DNA of 28,448 bases from JBLIKP01 sp047635375. GTDB taxonomy: Bacteria > Bacteroidota > Bacteroidia > Sphingobacteriales > Sphingobacteriaceae. Of the stretch, positions 6,779-15,686 are shown one piece after another (position 1 is the first letter of the stretch; each line of letters starts with the position of its first letter). The stretch covers positions 1 through 28,448 of the forward strand of contig JBLIKP010000022.1 in NCBI GenBank assembly GCA_047635375.1, in the 5' to 3' direction. Position numbers and translations under genes: made by a program. Below the pieces are notes generated by a model. The model was given only the letters and a program-made list of their open reading frames with translations. It did not search any database and was not told the DNA's origin.

Positions 6779-8410
6779 ATGTTTTTAAGAAAGGGAATTT
6801 GGATTGGAGTATTTGTGGTTGCCACTTTTCTAAGTGGTTGCAACGATAAGGGTAGGTCGACTGATAAAAAAGTCTTTCGGCTGAATTTGGATGCCGGATT
6901 AACTTCTTTAGACCCAGCATTTTCACGCTCTCAGAATAACCTTTGGATGGTTCATCAGATTTTTGATGGCTTGGTCGAGATGGATAGCAACTTGAAAGTC
7001 CAGTCTGCAATCGCCAAGCGATGGGAAGTGCTGGAAGACGGACGCCTTTTCCGCTTTATCTTGCGAGACAACGTTTGTTTTCATGATCATCCACAATTTG
7101 AAAACGGCAAGGGGCGTAAAGTTGTCGCCCAAGATGTGGTGTATAGTTTGAAAAGGTTGGTTGACCCTAAAACTGCCTCCCCCGGAAGCTGGATTTTTAA
7201 CGATAAAATTGTTGAAGAAAACCCCTTCTCTGCCCCAAATGACTCCACTTTTGAATTAAGAATAAAAGAATCCTTTCCGCCTATGTTAGGCCTACTTTCA
7301 ATGCAGTACTGCTCAGTGGTCCCCAAAGAAATTGTTGAATTTTACGGGAAAGATTTTAGAGAAAACCCGATTGGAACGGGCCCCTTTAAGTTTAATCTTT
7401 GGGTAGAAAACGAGCGGTTGATTTTACATAAGAATTCAAATTATTTTCAGTCCACCAATGCCCAACCAATTCCCAAATTGGATGCGGTTATGGTTTCATT
7501 TAACGCCGACAGGCAGACTGCTTTCCTTTCATTTTTAGGAGGGAACTTAGATTTAATCACCAGCTTGGATGTAAGTTTTAAGGACGATTTGCTTACAAGG
7601 GCTGGTCAGCTTAGGAGTAAATACAAAGACAAGGTAAATTTACAATCACTACCGTATTTAAATACCGAATACCTCGGGATTTTGGTTGACCAAGAATTGG
7701 GAATTGTTCAAGGGTCGCCACTTGCACAGAAGAAGATAAGACAAGCATTGAACTTCGGCTTTGACCGAGAAAAAATGATGAAATATTTACGCAACGACAT
7801 AGGAACACCTGGAAATAAGGGAATGATTCCAAACGGTCTTCCCGGCCACGCTGATTCATCCTATTACCCCTACAATCCTGATAAAGCAAATGCTTTGTTG
7901 GCAGAGGCCGGATTTCCAAATGGTGTTGGGTTGGCGCCCATCAAAGTGTTCACCGGTCCCGAGTATAAAGATTTACTGGAATTCATTCAAAGCGAATGGA
8001 GAAAATTAGGAGTGGAGTTGGTGATAGAAATAAACCCAGGCTCTGCAATTAGGCAAATGGTGGCAAAGTCTGAGGCGAATATGTTTAGAGCCTCATGGAT
8101 CGCCGATTACCCCGATGCTGAAAATTACCTAGGGTTGTTTTATAGTCCGAATTTTGCCCCTAACGGTCCCAATTATACACATTACAAGAATGAAGATTTC
8201 GATCGCTTATTCCAACAAACATTAAAAGAAAAAGAGGAAGAAAAAAGGCACGAGTTATATAAAAAAATGGACGCCTTAATCATGGAAGAAGCGCCTGTAA
8301 TAGTGCTTTATTACGATCAAGTGGTTAGATTGGTAAGTCCAAAGGTGAGCGGACTTTCCCCAAATGCCTTGAATCTATTGGAATTAAAAACTGTTGATTT
8401 TGTAAATTAA
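6779..8410 (+). CDS. ABC transporter substrate-binding lipoprotein, peptide/nickel family 5
   Basis: With the ATG at 6779 the product is 543 residues. It begins with a lipoprotein signal (hydrophobic core, then FLSGC with lipidated Cys21). The body matches solute-binding family 5 (OppA/DppA-like): LNLDAGLTSLDPAFSRSQN, the duplicated lobes, DVVYSLKRLVDP, GTGPFKF, and the C-terminal KKMDALIMEEAPVIVLYY. These proteins capture oligopeptides or similar ligands for an ABC importer. An ATG at 6737 is in frame but lies upstream of the TAnnTTTG box, so it is probably not in the mRNA. No cognate permease or ATPase is nearby; it is an orphan here. Confidence 0.87.
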   Translation: MFLRKGIWIGVFVVATFLSGCNDKGRSTDKKVFRLNLDAGLTSLDPAFSRSQNNLWMVHQIFDGLVEMDSNLKVQSAIAKRWEVLEDGRLFRFILRDNVCFHDHPQFENGKGRKVVAQDVVYSLKRLVDPKTASPGSWIFNDKIVEENPFSAPNDSTFELRIKESFPPMLGLLSMQYCSVVPKEIVEFYGKDFRENPIGTGPFKFNLWVENERLILHKNSNYFQSTNAQPIPKLDAVMVSFNADRQTAFLSFLGGNLDLITSLDVSFKDDLLTRAGQLRSKYKDKVNLQSLPYLNTEYLGILVDQELGIVQGSPLAQKKIRQALNFGFDREKMMKYLRNDIGTPGNKGMIPNGLPGHADSSYYPYNPDKANALLAEAGFPNGVGLAPIKVFTGPEYKDLLEFIQSEWRKLGVELVIEINPGSAIRQMVAKSEANMFRASWIADYPDAENYLGLFYSPNFAPNGPNYTHYKNEDFDRLFQQTLKEKEEEKRHELYKKMDALIMEEAPVIVLYYDQVVRLVSPKVSGLSPNALNLLELKTVDFVN

Positions 8411-8508
8411 TGGCAAAAAACTAAATTATACTGGTCAGGCCAGCATCTTTTGGTTTTAACGAAGAAATATCCGCTGCATGATTGCAGTTAATTTCTTGAA
8501 TTAAATTC

Positions 8509-9201
8509 CTATTTCTTCTTGCCTACGGTTTTCATTTGGATAACATCTACCAAGAAAGCAAATGCCATGGAAAAGTAGATGTATCCCTTAGGAATCTCAA
8601 AATGCAAGCCTTCCGCGATAAGCGAAACCCCGATCATCATTAAGAAACTTAGAGCAAGGACCTTAAAAGAAGGATGCTTGCTAATAAATGCCGCAATAGG
8701 TTTTGAGGCGATAAGCATTACGGTTACAGCCACAATAACGGCCGTGTACATCACCCAAAGCTCCTTCACCATGCCCACAGCTGTAATTATGGAATCGATT
8801 GAGAATACTAGGTCTAAAACAATGATTTCAGACAGCAATTTTCCAAAGCTTCCCTTTTTTTCCTTTATGCCGTGATCCCCTTCTTCCTCGGTTGCGTGAT
8901 AAATTTCCTTTGTGCTTTTATAAAGAAGGAAAAAACCACCACCTATAAGAATTAATCCTTTGCCAGAAAAATCGATATCGAAAACGGTAAAAAGTGTGGA
9001 GTCAAGCTTGAGAATCCAAGATATTGCAGCTAAAAGCCCAAGCCTTAAAACCAAAGCCAAACCAATTCCCCAATATCTTAATTTGTCCCTTTTTTCTGCA
9101 GGAAGTTTATCGGCAAGAATAGAAATGAAAATGATGTTGTCAATACCCAAAATTACCTCAAGGGCGATTAATGAAACTAAAGGGATTATGGCGTCTAGCA
9201 T
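8509..9201 (-). CDS. TerC family integral membrane protein
   Basis: A 230-residue protein with about seven hydrophobic helices. It carries TerC-family signatures LEVILGIDNIIFISI near the N-terminus and VLDLVFSIDSIITAVGM in the middle, whose acidic residues in membrane segments are thought to bind metal ions. The family (TerC, Alx, YoaE/YgdQ) is linked to manganese export and co-translational metalation of exocytoplasmic enzymes; tellurite resistance is not implied by this gene alone. It is a standalone gene, convergent with the upstream substrate-binding protein gene. Confidence 0.88.
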   Translation of the reverse strand: MLDAIIPLVSLIALEVILGIDNIIFISILADKLPAEKRDKLRYWGIGLALVLRLGLLAAISWILKLDSTLFTVFDIDFSGKGLILIGGGFFLLYKSTKEIYHATEEEGDHGIKEKKGSFGKLLSEIIVLDLVFSIDSIITAVGMVKELWVMYTAVIVAVTVMLIASKPIAAFISKHPSFKVLALSFLMMIGVSLIAEGLHFEIPKGYIYFSMAFAFLVDVIQMKTVGKKK

Positions 9202-9294
9202 TTTTGATTTATTAAGAGGCGCAATTTACAAATTTTAAAGGGAGACGGTAGTCGTCATTTTTTATAAATTGCTTCGAGTTTAATTCCAAATATC

Positions 9295-9875
9295 ATGAGA
9301 AAGCTACTTCCAATATTAATGATTGCTGTCGCTGCTATAGGCTGTAAAAGAAAGGTACAGGACCTGAATTCGGAATTTTCACCGTTCGAGACGACAAAAC
9401 CACTATTGCCATGAATGGGGAGGTTGAAACTGAAAGTTTAGCCGATTCCCAAGATTTATTAGAAGTTTATCCAGATGTAAACCGGATAAATATTCAAGAA
9501 TGTGGAGGTTCAGGGGATGATGATGCTAATTTAGAGTTGTCGAAACTGGTTTACAATCAAACCATGACTACGCATATTATGGTAAACGGATTAGTTGCCT
9601 CAGGCTGAACCAATTTTTTCCTAGCAGGACGAGGCAGGTCTATGGAAGATGGAGCGATGATTGGGGTTCATTCTTGGTCAAGTGGCAGTAAAGAAGACTC
9701 AAGTTTTCTTAGAGGCCATGCTGATCACCAACCTTACATTGATTATTACAAAACCATTGGATTTACCCAGAAAGAAGCCGAAGATTTCTGCTATTTCACC
9801 GTCAATGCGGCAAAGTCATCAAGGAGGCATTACATGACTCAGGAGGAGATTCAGCTTTATAAAATCCTGAAATAG
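9295..9875 (+). pseudogene. Decayed ClpP-fold (COG3904-like) lipoprotein gene
   Basis: The start MRKLLPILMIAVAAIGCK is a lipoprotein signal. After the Cys the frame slips: adding one A to the A-run at 9346-9349 continues into KGTGPEFGIFTVRDDKT and MNGEVETESL. The repaired frame then reads NIQECGGSGDDDANLELSKL, VYNQTMTTHIMVNGLVASG, an in-frame TGA (9606-9608), TNFFLAGRGRSMEDGAMIG, VHSW, and ends YMTQEEIQLYKILK. The GGSGDD, VASG-TxxFLAG and GAxIGVHSW elements resemble periplasmic ClpP/crotonase-fold proteins of unknown function. The stop falls next to the Ser-Gly segment expected to hold the active site (GGA to TGA would explain it). Two independent lesions make a non-functional gene likely. 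Confidence 0.72.
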
Positions 9876-9877
9876 AA

Positions 9878-10704
9878 TTATTTATTCTCCATAAAGTCGG
9901 CGATTTCCTTGTGTCTATTGCTCCACGGCTTAAAAAATTGAGTCACCATGGGAACGTGCGTTTTCTTTAGTATTACCTGATTTACCTCAGGTTGAAATTT
10001 CTTTAATTCTTTTAAGAAAACGATGTTTTTTTTTCAATGGAAGGATAAGTTTTTGTCCCTAAATAGATTAAAAAAGGAGGAGTGTTTTTATCCAAGAAAT
10101 ACATGGGAGATGCCTGGAGCCAATGAGCTGGGTCTTTTGTCCATGTTTTGTCGTAATTATCTTCGCTCGTAGGCGGGTAATCCTGCAAATAAGTTATCAT
10201 ATCCAGTCCCACAGCATCATTTAGGATGGTTCCTTTGATTATTGACTTGGTCGTCCAGGTATTTCGGATTGGTGCTAATAATTGCCACAAGGTGCCCTCC
10301 AGCAGAATGGCCCATTAGGTAAATCTTCTCTGGATCGCCACCAAAATCCTTAATGTTGTTTTTGGTCCATTTAACCGCCTCCGCAATCTCTTGAGCCATA
10401 GTGTCGAAATTCCCTTTTGGACTTAAAGTGTAGCTTGGAGTGACCGTAACCACGTCTTTCCTTCCAAAATTTCGCCCCATTAAATTGTAAGTATCCTTAC
10501 TTCCCGCATTCCAGTTTCCACCGTGGACAAAGATTACCACTGGGAATCCGTTTCCTTTTTTTGGGGAGAAAACATTAAGTTTTGGAGAAAACCCTTTGAC
10601 GATTTCTTTCGAATCAAGATAGGGGATGTTTTTGGTTTTATTGGATGCACATCCGCCAAGTAAAAACACCCCGATAAGGAAAAAATAATTGCACCTAATT
10701 TCAT
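9878..10704 (-). pseudogene. Decayed alpha/beta-hydrolase (esterase-like) lipoprotein gene, three frameshifts
   Basis: From the ATG at 10704 the repaired product would be about 275 residues. It is a lipoprotein signal (MKLGAIIFFLIGVFLLGGC) after restoring one base in the A6 run at 10680-10685. The oxyanion loop is FVHGGNWNAG and the nucleophile elbow is MGHSAGGH. A second slip lies near 10244-10251 (DDQ to SIIKGTILNDAVGLDM). Then come PPFLIYLGTKTYPSIEK, a third slip in the T9 run 10026-10034, and a tail FLKELKKFQPEVNQVILKK and THVPMVTQFF with the probable catalytic His. All catalytic segments remain readable, so decay looks recent. Its stop is 2 nt from the stop of the other decayed gene. A simpler partial reading is a 150-residue ORF from a GTG at 10669. 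Confidence 0.75.
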
Positions 10705-10755
10705 AATTGCTTTATTATGAAGTTAGGTAATGAAAATGAGCATTAAAGATTGGAA

Positions 10756-11052
10756 TTAAAATCCCTTTAGAAGGGTTGTTGAGTTGCTTGTGATTGATCC
10801 TTCTTCATAACATTCAAACCAGTCCTCGGCGTTAGCGATGTTTCCCATGTCTTGTTCAGCTTTTTTTGCAGCAGCCTCAGATTCCCAAAACACGATGTCG
10901 GTCAAGCCGCCTTGTTTGTTTGTGTTGATTTCCCATTTAATAAAACCCTGTTGGTTTTTCATCCATTTATCATGAACCTCCAAGGCAACTTCTAGTAGAT
11001 TTTCTTTGGTTATGCCTTTGGCAAGTTTGTAGTGGATTATGTCTTTATACAT
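10756..11052 (-). CDS. Small dimeric alpha/beta-barrel (Dabb/ABM-like) protein
   Basis: A 98-residue protein beginning MYKDIIHYKLAKGITKENLL, with GFIKWEINTNKQGGLTDIVF and WESEAAAKKAEQDM. The beta-alpha-beta-beta pattern and the W-E-S-x3-A-K-x-A-E motif are typical of ferredoxin-like stress-responsive A/B-barrel or antibiotic-biosynthesis-monooxygenase-like proteins. No catalytic residues can be named, and its ligand is unknown. It is a monocistronic gene about 50 nt upstream of the decayed hydrolase. Confidence 0.6.
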   Translation of the reverse strand: MYKDIIHYKLAKGITKENLLEVALEVHDKWMKNQQGFIKWEINTNKQGGLTDIVFWESEAAAKKAEQDMGNIANAEDWFECYEEGSITSNSTTLLKGF

Positions 11053-11317
11053 GGTTGATTTTATTGAATTTCTGTTCAGGCGTTAAAATTACTTAAAATT
11101 GTGATTCAACCTTATCAAAATTCTTTTTGAAAGAAAGTTTTTCATTTGGTTATTGCAAAGGGATAATAGTCATAAAACAAGAGCTTTATATTAACCACTC
11201 TTTTTTTTGTAGAAAATTGGCTCATGCAATCCTTTTGTTTTGGGGTTATTAAGTACTAAACTATCCTTTAAAAATTAGATTATTTTCTCTTCCTTAGCGG
11301 ACAATTAAAATTTCAAA

Positions 11318-12103
11318 TTGAAAGCACTTAGATTTTTATTAAAATATTTAGTTTACCAATGGAATGCTGTTGGTAAAAAGAAGATTCAATCTCCCCTTGT
11401 TTTTGACTTTTATACCAAGGTAATTCTTGGGAAAAGTAAAAATGATGATTTTCAAACTATAGAAGGAATTAGGGAGGAATTAAAAAAATCAACAAAAATC
11501 ATTAGCATAGAAGATCATGGGGCCGGATCTTTGTTGAATAAATCTACTACCCGTAAAGTGAGTGATGTAGCAAAGAATTCTCTAAAATCCCCAAAGTTTG
11601 CAGAATTGCTTTATCGTATTGCTCATCGACTAATGCCTGAAAACATTCTGGAATTAGGAACATCCCTTGGAATAAGTTCAATGTACCTGGCATGTGCTAA
11701 TAGTAAAGCGCAAGTAACTACGGTTGAAGGTTGCTCAAACACTTTTGAAATTGCAAAATCCCATATTGAAGCAAGCCCATTCAAAAATCTATCTCTGGTG
11801 AATGCCAATTTTGATGAATATATCCCAAAATATTTAACGCTGAATAATTCAGTCGATTTTGTTTTTATTGATGGGAATCATCAAAAAGAGCCAACCCTAG
11901 ATTATTTCCAGCAATGTCTTGCCCATTCCAATAATTCAACAGTATTTATTTTCGATGATATTTATTGGAGCGCGGGAATGGAAGAGGCTTGGAATGAAAT
12001 AAAGAAGCACCCTCAAGTGACTACTACAATCGATTTGTTTTTTGTGGGTATTGTATTTTTGGATAAAAGCCACGTAAAGGAAAATTTTGTTCTTAAGTTC
12101 TAG
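11318..12103 (+). CDS. Class I SAM-dependent methyltransferase
   Basis: A 261-residue protein. An N-terminal lid region has QSPLVFDFYTKVILGK, close to the HSPFVxDFY text common in Bacteroidota members. SAM motif I is ENILELGTSLGISSMYLA (about residues 108-125), motif II VTTVEGCSNTFEIAK, and the metal/SAM-side segment VDFVFIDGNHQKEPTLDYF, which resembles family-24/O-methyltransferases. The substrate is unknown. The start is TTG at 11318 and no in-frame ATG makes a better N-terminus. It converges on the TlpA-like gene. The 265 nt upstream of it shows no gene. Confidence 0.78.
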   Translation: MKALRFLLKYLVYQWNAVGKKKIQSPLVFDFYTKVILGKSKNDDFQTIEGIREELKKSTKIISIEDHGAGSLLNKSTTRKVSDVAKNSLKSPKFAELLYRIAHRLMPENILELGTSLGISSMYLACANSKAQVTTVEGCSNTFEIAKSHIEASPFKNLSLVNANFDEYIPKYLTLNNSVDFVFIDGNHQKEPTLDYFQQCLAHSNNSTVFIFDDIYWSAGMEEAWNEIKKHPQVTTTIDLFFVGIVFLDKSHVKENFVLKF

Positions 12104-12140
12104 CGGTCAGCTTGGTGTGAAATATATTCTGCGGTTAATT

Positions 12141-13679
12141 TCAAAGCGCATCCTCAATTTCCTTATATAAAATTGTCCTATCCATTGGAGAACCAGATTG
12201 AGATTCCTTAAATGAGCCGTCTTTATTAATAATAATATAGGTTGGGTAACTCCATGACCTTTTTAGTGTATTAAAAATGTCTTCGGTTAAATTTTTATTC
12301 GCCAGGAAATGAGTTCCAGTTAGTTGATAATAAGCGATTAATTCTTTCCATTTAATTCGGTTTTCTAAATCATGGTTGGCAATAAATAAATATTCAAGGT
12401 TTTCATTCTTAAAGCGTGCCTTTATTGAATCTAAATTTTTGTCGAAACTTGATCGGCATGGACCACACCACGTTCCCCACATATCCAATAAAACGGTTTT
12501 GCCTTTCACCATGTTCAGAATATCATCAAAGGTCTGAAGAGAATCAGCATCTTCGATAATTATCATGTTTTTCGTTAACCTCTTTTTTTGATTTTCAGTA
12601 ATTTCCTTAATCCAAGGTTGTATGATTGAAAGATAGATACTGGTTGGATGTTGTTCTTTGAAGCGCAAATAAATTTCGGGAAGGTCGTCATGCCTATCTT
12701 GCTGGTAGGAGAATTTCATTAAGTTAGCGTACAAAATTTCGCGGGAATTCCCTTTGAAATCAGTATTTATTATTCTTTCTTTAAGTAAGTTTTTAGAAAA
12801 ATACTTAGCCCCCTTCTCAATTTCTTCAGCTGTATAATATCTAGATAAAATTTCAGGTAGTGTATTGAAACTTTCTAAAGTCCTTATGACATACCACGGA
12901 ATGAAATAAGAATAAATGGGCATATTAATCATTTCATCATCGCATAATTTTATTGCATCCTTTAGGGAGTCTTCAACAGCGAGCCATTTTTTTTCATTAC
13001 GGTAATATTTACCCCAGATTTTAAATCCTTGAGTGCCCTTAAACCATACGTATGCTTTTAGTGGAAAATATTCAATGGTTTTTGACAAGTTGTCGATGAA
13101 TATCGGGGAAGGTTTATAAATTTCAACATATTCATTTAGAATACTTTCAAAATGCTTTTGGGTAGTATTTATCTCATTAATTACATTCTGTGGAAGTGAA
13201 TCTTTTCTAAAGGGATTTAACGTTTTTAATGAATAGTTTATTACTGGTTGAATTAAGGGGTGATTGTTTTCACTTCCAATGCCAGAGGCTGTGTAGGCCT
13301 TTATGGGGCTTAAGGCATCGATGGATATGGTTAAATTGTCATCGGGAGAAATGAAAAAAATAAGGGAAGAATAATCTTCGCTGGTGTCTTTTCGAAAATA
13401 AACTTCAATGAATATTGGATTCGAAAGATCTAAGGTGAGAGTAGCTTTTCCCTTTATTACTGGGATTTCTATTTCTTCTTCGTTGAAAAGTGTTCCAGGA
13501 TTTTGGTAATCTTTTCTATCAATAAAAATGACCTCTTCATTTGAATTCCTTAATTCAAACGTTATTTTAGCTTCTTTACCATAAAAACAAAGCGGCGAAA
13601 ACAAAAGAAGAATTAAAAAAATAGTTCCCGAAGTTAAGCCTGCTTTATTCAGAACATTTTGCTTATTTGAGTTTACCAT
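12141..13679 (-). CDS. TlpA-like thioredoxin-fold protein with long N-terminal domain
   Basis: A 512-residue exported protein with an N-terminal hydrophobic segment (GTIFLILLLFSPLCFYG). A DUF4369-like/beta-rich and helical region of about 380 residues precedes a C-terminal thioredoxin domain. That domain has TVLLDMWGTWCGPCRSSF (Cys-Gly-Pro-Cys near residue 402) and the cis-proline segment SYPTYIIINKDG. The family reduces disulfides or haem-maturation substrates in the periplasm. Its ATG overlaps the bestrophin stop (ATGGTAA), so the two genes are translationally coupled. Confidence 0.82.
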   Translation of the reverse strand: MVNSNKQNVLNKAGLTSGTIFLILLLFSPLCFYGKEAKITFELRNSNEEVIFIDRKDYQNPGTLFNEEEIEIPVIKGKATLTLDLSNPIFIEVYFRKDTSEDYSSLIFFISPDDNLTISIDALSPIKAYTASGIGSENNHPLIQPVINYSLKTLNPFRKDSLPQNVINEINTTQKHFESILNEYVEIYKPSPIFIDNLSKTIEYFPLKAYVWFKGTQGFKIWGKYYRNEKKWLAVEDSLKDAIKLCDDEMINMPIYSYFIPWYVIRTLESFNTLPEILSRYYTAEEIEKGAKYFSKNLLKERIINTDFKGNSREILYANLMKFSYQQDRHDDLPEIYLRFKEQHPTSIYLSIIQPWIKEITENQKKRLTKNMIIIEDADSLQTFDDILNMVKGKTVLLDMWGTWCGPCRSSFDKNLDSIKARFKNENLEYLFIANHDLENRIKWKELIAYYQLTGTHFLANKNLTEDIFNTLKRSWSYPTYIIINKDGSFKESQSGSPMDRTILYKEIEDAL

Positions 13680-14728
13680 TGCGTATTGTAAATAGTTTCC
13701 AATGGTGCTGGAATCTCCGCTGGGTCTTCACCGAGGTTTTGACGTAAATCGATTTCTATTCCGCGGGAAATGGTGGAAATAGGCACATCGTTTGCCGTCC
13801 CTTCAAAAGGATTTTCGCCGGTTCTTCCAATTCTTTCCATGGTGTGGAACATCCAAGCTACTGCCGTGTAAAAGGGGACCGCAAGCCAGACAAATAGCTT
13901 TCCAAATAAAGGTTGAACTTCGGCGATGTTGGTGCCAATTTCTTGGAATTGTGGAATCATTGCCGTGGGTAAAATCAACAGTAAAAGCCACATGAAATAA
14001 TGGTTGATAGTTGCGTATTGCCTAGGAAATGGGAAGTTTTTAATCCTTTCCGATTTCCCTTGAAATTCAAACATTTCCTTTATTAATCCTTCTAATTCTA
14101 AGAATGCGAATTCCCAGATTAGTCCGCTCTCTTTTAATTTTCTTAAATGGTGAGATTGAAGGTATAGGGTTGCTGTTTGCGCATTCCCTTTGCTTTTGAT
14201 GTATGCTAAATCTTCCTTAGATAAATATGGGGCAATTGCTTCGTCAAAAGGGGTGTTTTTTTCAGGTACAGCATTAGTCCAAACATTATTTGTTTTTAGT
14301 TCATTGGTTATTTCCCATGGGCGTGGGGAGCGCATTGAATATCTAAGTGCAGTCATCCAAGCGATATGACGGTAGGTTAGAATTTTCACCTCATTTTTTA
14401 TTTCTTCTTCAGTCAGTTTAGTCTTTGTGCGCTCATTGGTAAGCATATCCTGGGTCCAAACTCCAAAAGTCCTGGAGGTGTTAACAATTCCGCCCCAAAT
14501 TTTGCGGGCTTCCCAAATTCTTCCGTAAACAGAGTTGTTTTGAAAACCGATTAAAAAGGAAACGGCCGTACCTATTAGCGCAATTGCTGTCCAAGGTATT
14601 TGAAGCCAACTCAAGTCTAAAAAGAAATAAACTGCTACGAGGGCAGAAATATACGCGGCGAAAAACAGCGTGTCATAGCGGGTCCAAAGGAATACTTCTT
14701 TTATTTTAAAAACTTTTCTTGTGTACAT
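13673..14728 (-). CDS. Bestrophin family membrane channel
   Basis: A 351-residue protein with four predicted transmembrane segments. The family text is TAVSFLIGFQNNSVYGRIWE, ARKIWGGIVNTSR and, near the end, the acidic/polar ENPFEGTANDVPISTISR region corresponding to the bestrophin calcium/neck segment. Bacterial homologues form pentameric ion channels (often cation-selective, unlike the eukaryotic chloride channels). It is the first gene of a two-gene unit with the overlapping TlpA-like gene. Confidence 0.88.
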   Translation of the reverse strand: MYTRKVFKIKEVFLWTRYDTLFFAAYISALVAVYFFLDLSWLQIPWTAIALIGTAVSFLIGFQNNSVYGRIWEARKIWGGIVNTSRTFGVWTQDMLTNERTKTKLTEEEIKNEVKILTYRHIAWMTALRYSMRSPRPWEITNELKTNNVWTNAVPEKNTPFDEAIAPYLSKEDLAYIKSKGNAQTATLYLQSHHLRKLKESGLIWEFAFLELEGLIKEMFEFQGKSERIKNFPFPRQYATINHYFMWLLLLILPTAMIPQFQEIGTNIAEVQPLFGKLFVWLAVPFYTAVAWMFHTMERIGRTGENPFEGTANDVPISTISRGIEIDLRQNLGEDPAEIPAPLETIYNTQW

Positions 14729-14790
14729 GGGATTGATTTACTTTTAAATGAGGCGGCCTACTTTTGAGTTGCCTTACAAATACCGAAGAT

Positions 14791-14826
14791 AAAAAAATAG
14801 CCCGAGGTTCAAATCCTTGAGCTATT
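14791..14826 (-). terminator. Terminator downstream of the MBL/dehalogenase relic
   Basis: AATAGC...GCTATT (14796-14801 / 14821-14826) extends inward with one mismatch to a 12-bp hairpin around TTCAAAT. On the minus strand it is followed by seven T. It sits 20 nt after the relic's stop. Confidence 0.7.
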
Positions 14827-14845
14827 CCTTTTGAGTAATTAATAT

Positions 14846-15586
14846 TTACTTAGTTGAATTTCTCCAAATTTTTATGTCTTGCCCAATTTCGTTTAGTAAA
14901 TCTTCGTCCATTAAGTGACTTGCTTTTCCCAGTTTGTTGATGGTTAGGGCCGATAAATTATTTTCCGCCCATTTAATAACCTTCTTGTTTGTCAGCATTA
15001 CCGGTTTGGCCGATAAAATCAATTTAGGATGATTTGATGTCCGTAACCATTGGTCATCTTTGTTCATGTAATCTTCCATATCTCCTGATTGTCCGTTTCT
15101 CCCTTTTTTAGGGTATGCATGAGCTAAATTATACATTGGAATTCTAGTATTTCTAAAGTACGCGAAGAAATAAATATGGGGACATTAATCTCGCTAAACG
15201 ATGAAATCCCTCCAATACCATCTGCATGGAAATGTGTGGGAATTAGTCCAGTTATTTTCGAATTTAACTTTTGATTTATTACGTTGATTAATTCGGACGA
15301 AGCCTCTGGATTGGCCGGCGTATCGAAAACTACTACTACTCCGTTATTGAGCACTACCATTCCATTGCAACTATCTTTTCCGAAGCTTACTGTTTTAAGA
15401 AATGAGGGATTAAGAAGAATGGGCTGAAATCCTTTTAAGTGCCAATATTTCACTTTTGTGGATGACGGAGTCGGGCTTTTCTTGAGAATTTAAATTTGGG
15501 GTTTCAGATGATTCCTTCGCGGAATTATTACATGAAATAAACCCAACGGAGAACGTGGTAACTAAAATTAGAAAATATTTGAACAT
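14846..15586 (-). pseudogene. Relic fusing the 5' part of a B1-like metallo-beta-lactamase lipoprotein gene to the 3' part of a haloalkane dehalogenase-like gene
   Basis: Starting at ATG 15586: lipoprotein signal MFKYFLILVTTFSVGFISCN, then a slip at the A4 run (15454-15457 on the plus strand) into KYWHLKGFQPILLNPSFLK, NNGVVVVFDTPANP and the metal motif IPTHFHADGIGGISSF (His-x-His-x-Asp), the hallmark of subclass-B1-like MBL folds. At about 15130-15140 the MBL frame ends (stop TAG). A different protein begins: MYNLAHAYPKKGRNGQ, WLRTSNHPKLILSAKP, and SHLMDEDLLNEIGQDIKIW. This reads like the C-terminal third of haloalkane dehalogenases (WLxxSxxPKLxxxAxP, HxxxEDxPDxIGxxIxxW), although the expected catalytic His reads as Ser in KASHLMDED or is shifted. 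The second half of the MBL and the first two thirds of the dehalogenase are missing, as expected from a deletion between neighbouring genes. Confidence 0.68.
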
Positions 15587-15631
15587 AGAGGATTGTAAAT
15601 GGATTTCAAGCCAAGATGCTTTTTTTACGCA

Positions 15632-15665
15632 AAAAGCGGACTGAGTTTGCACCCAATCCGCTTTT
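15632..15665. terminator. Bidirectional terminator-like hairpin after DoxX-like gene
   Basis: AAAAGCGGA (15632-15640) and TCCGCTTTT (15657-15665) form a 9-bp stem with a 16-nt loop. A-rich and T-rich flanks would serve either strand. It lies just downstream of the DoxX-like gene on the minus strand. Confidence 0.65.
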
Positions 15666-15686
15666 GTATTTTTATTGACGAAGTTT

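Noticed and set aside
9606..9608. TGA read as selenocysteine
   Set aside because: No SECIS-like structure was recognised, the gene carries another frameshift, and the family is not a known selenoprotein.
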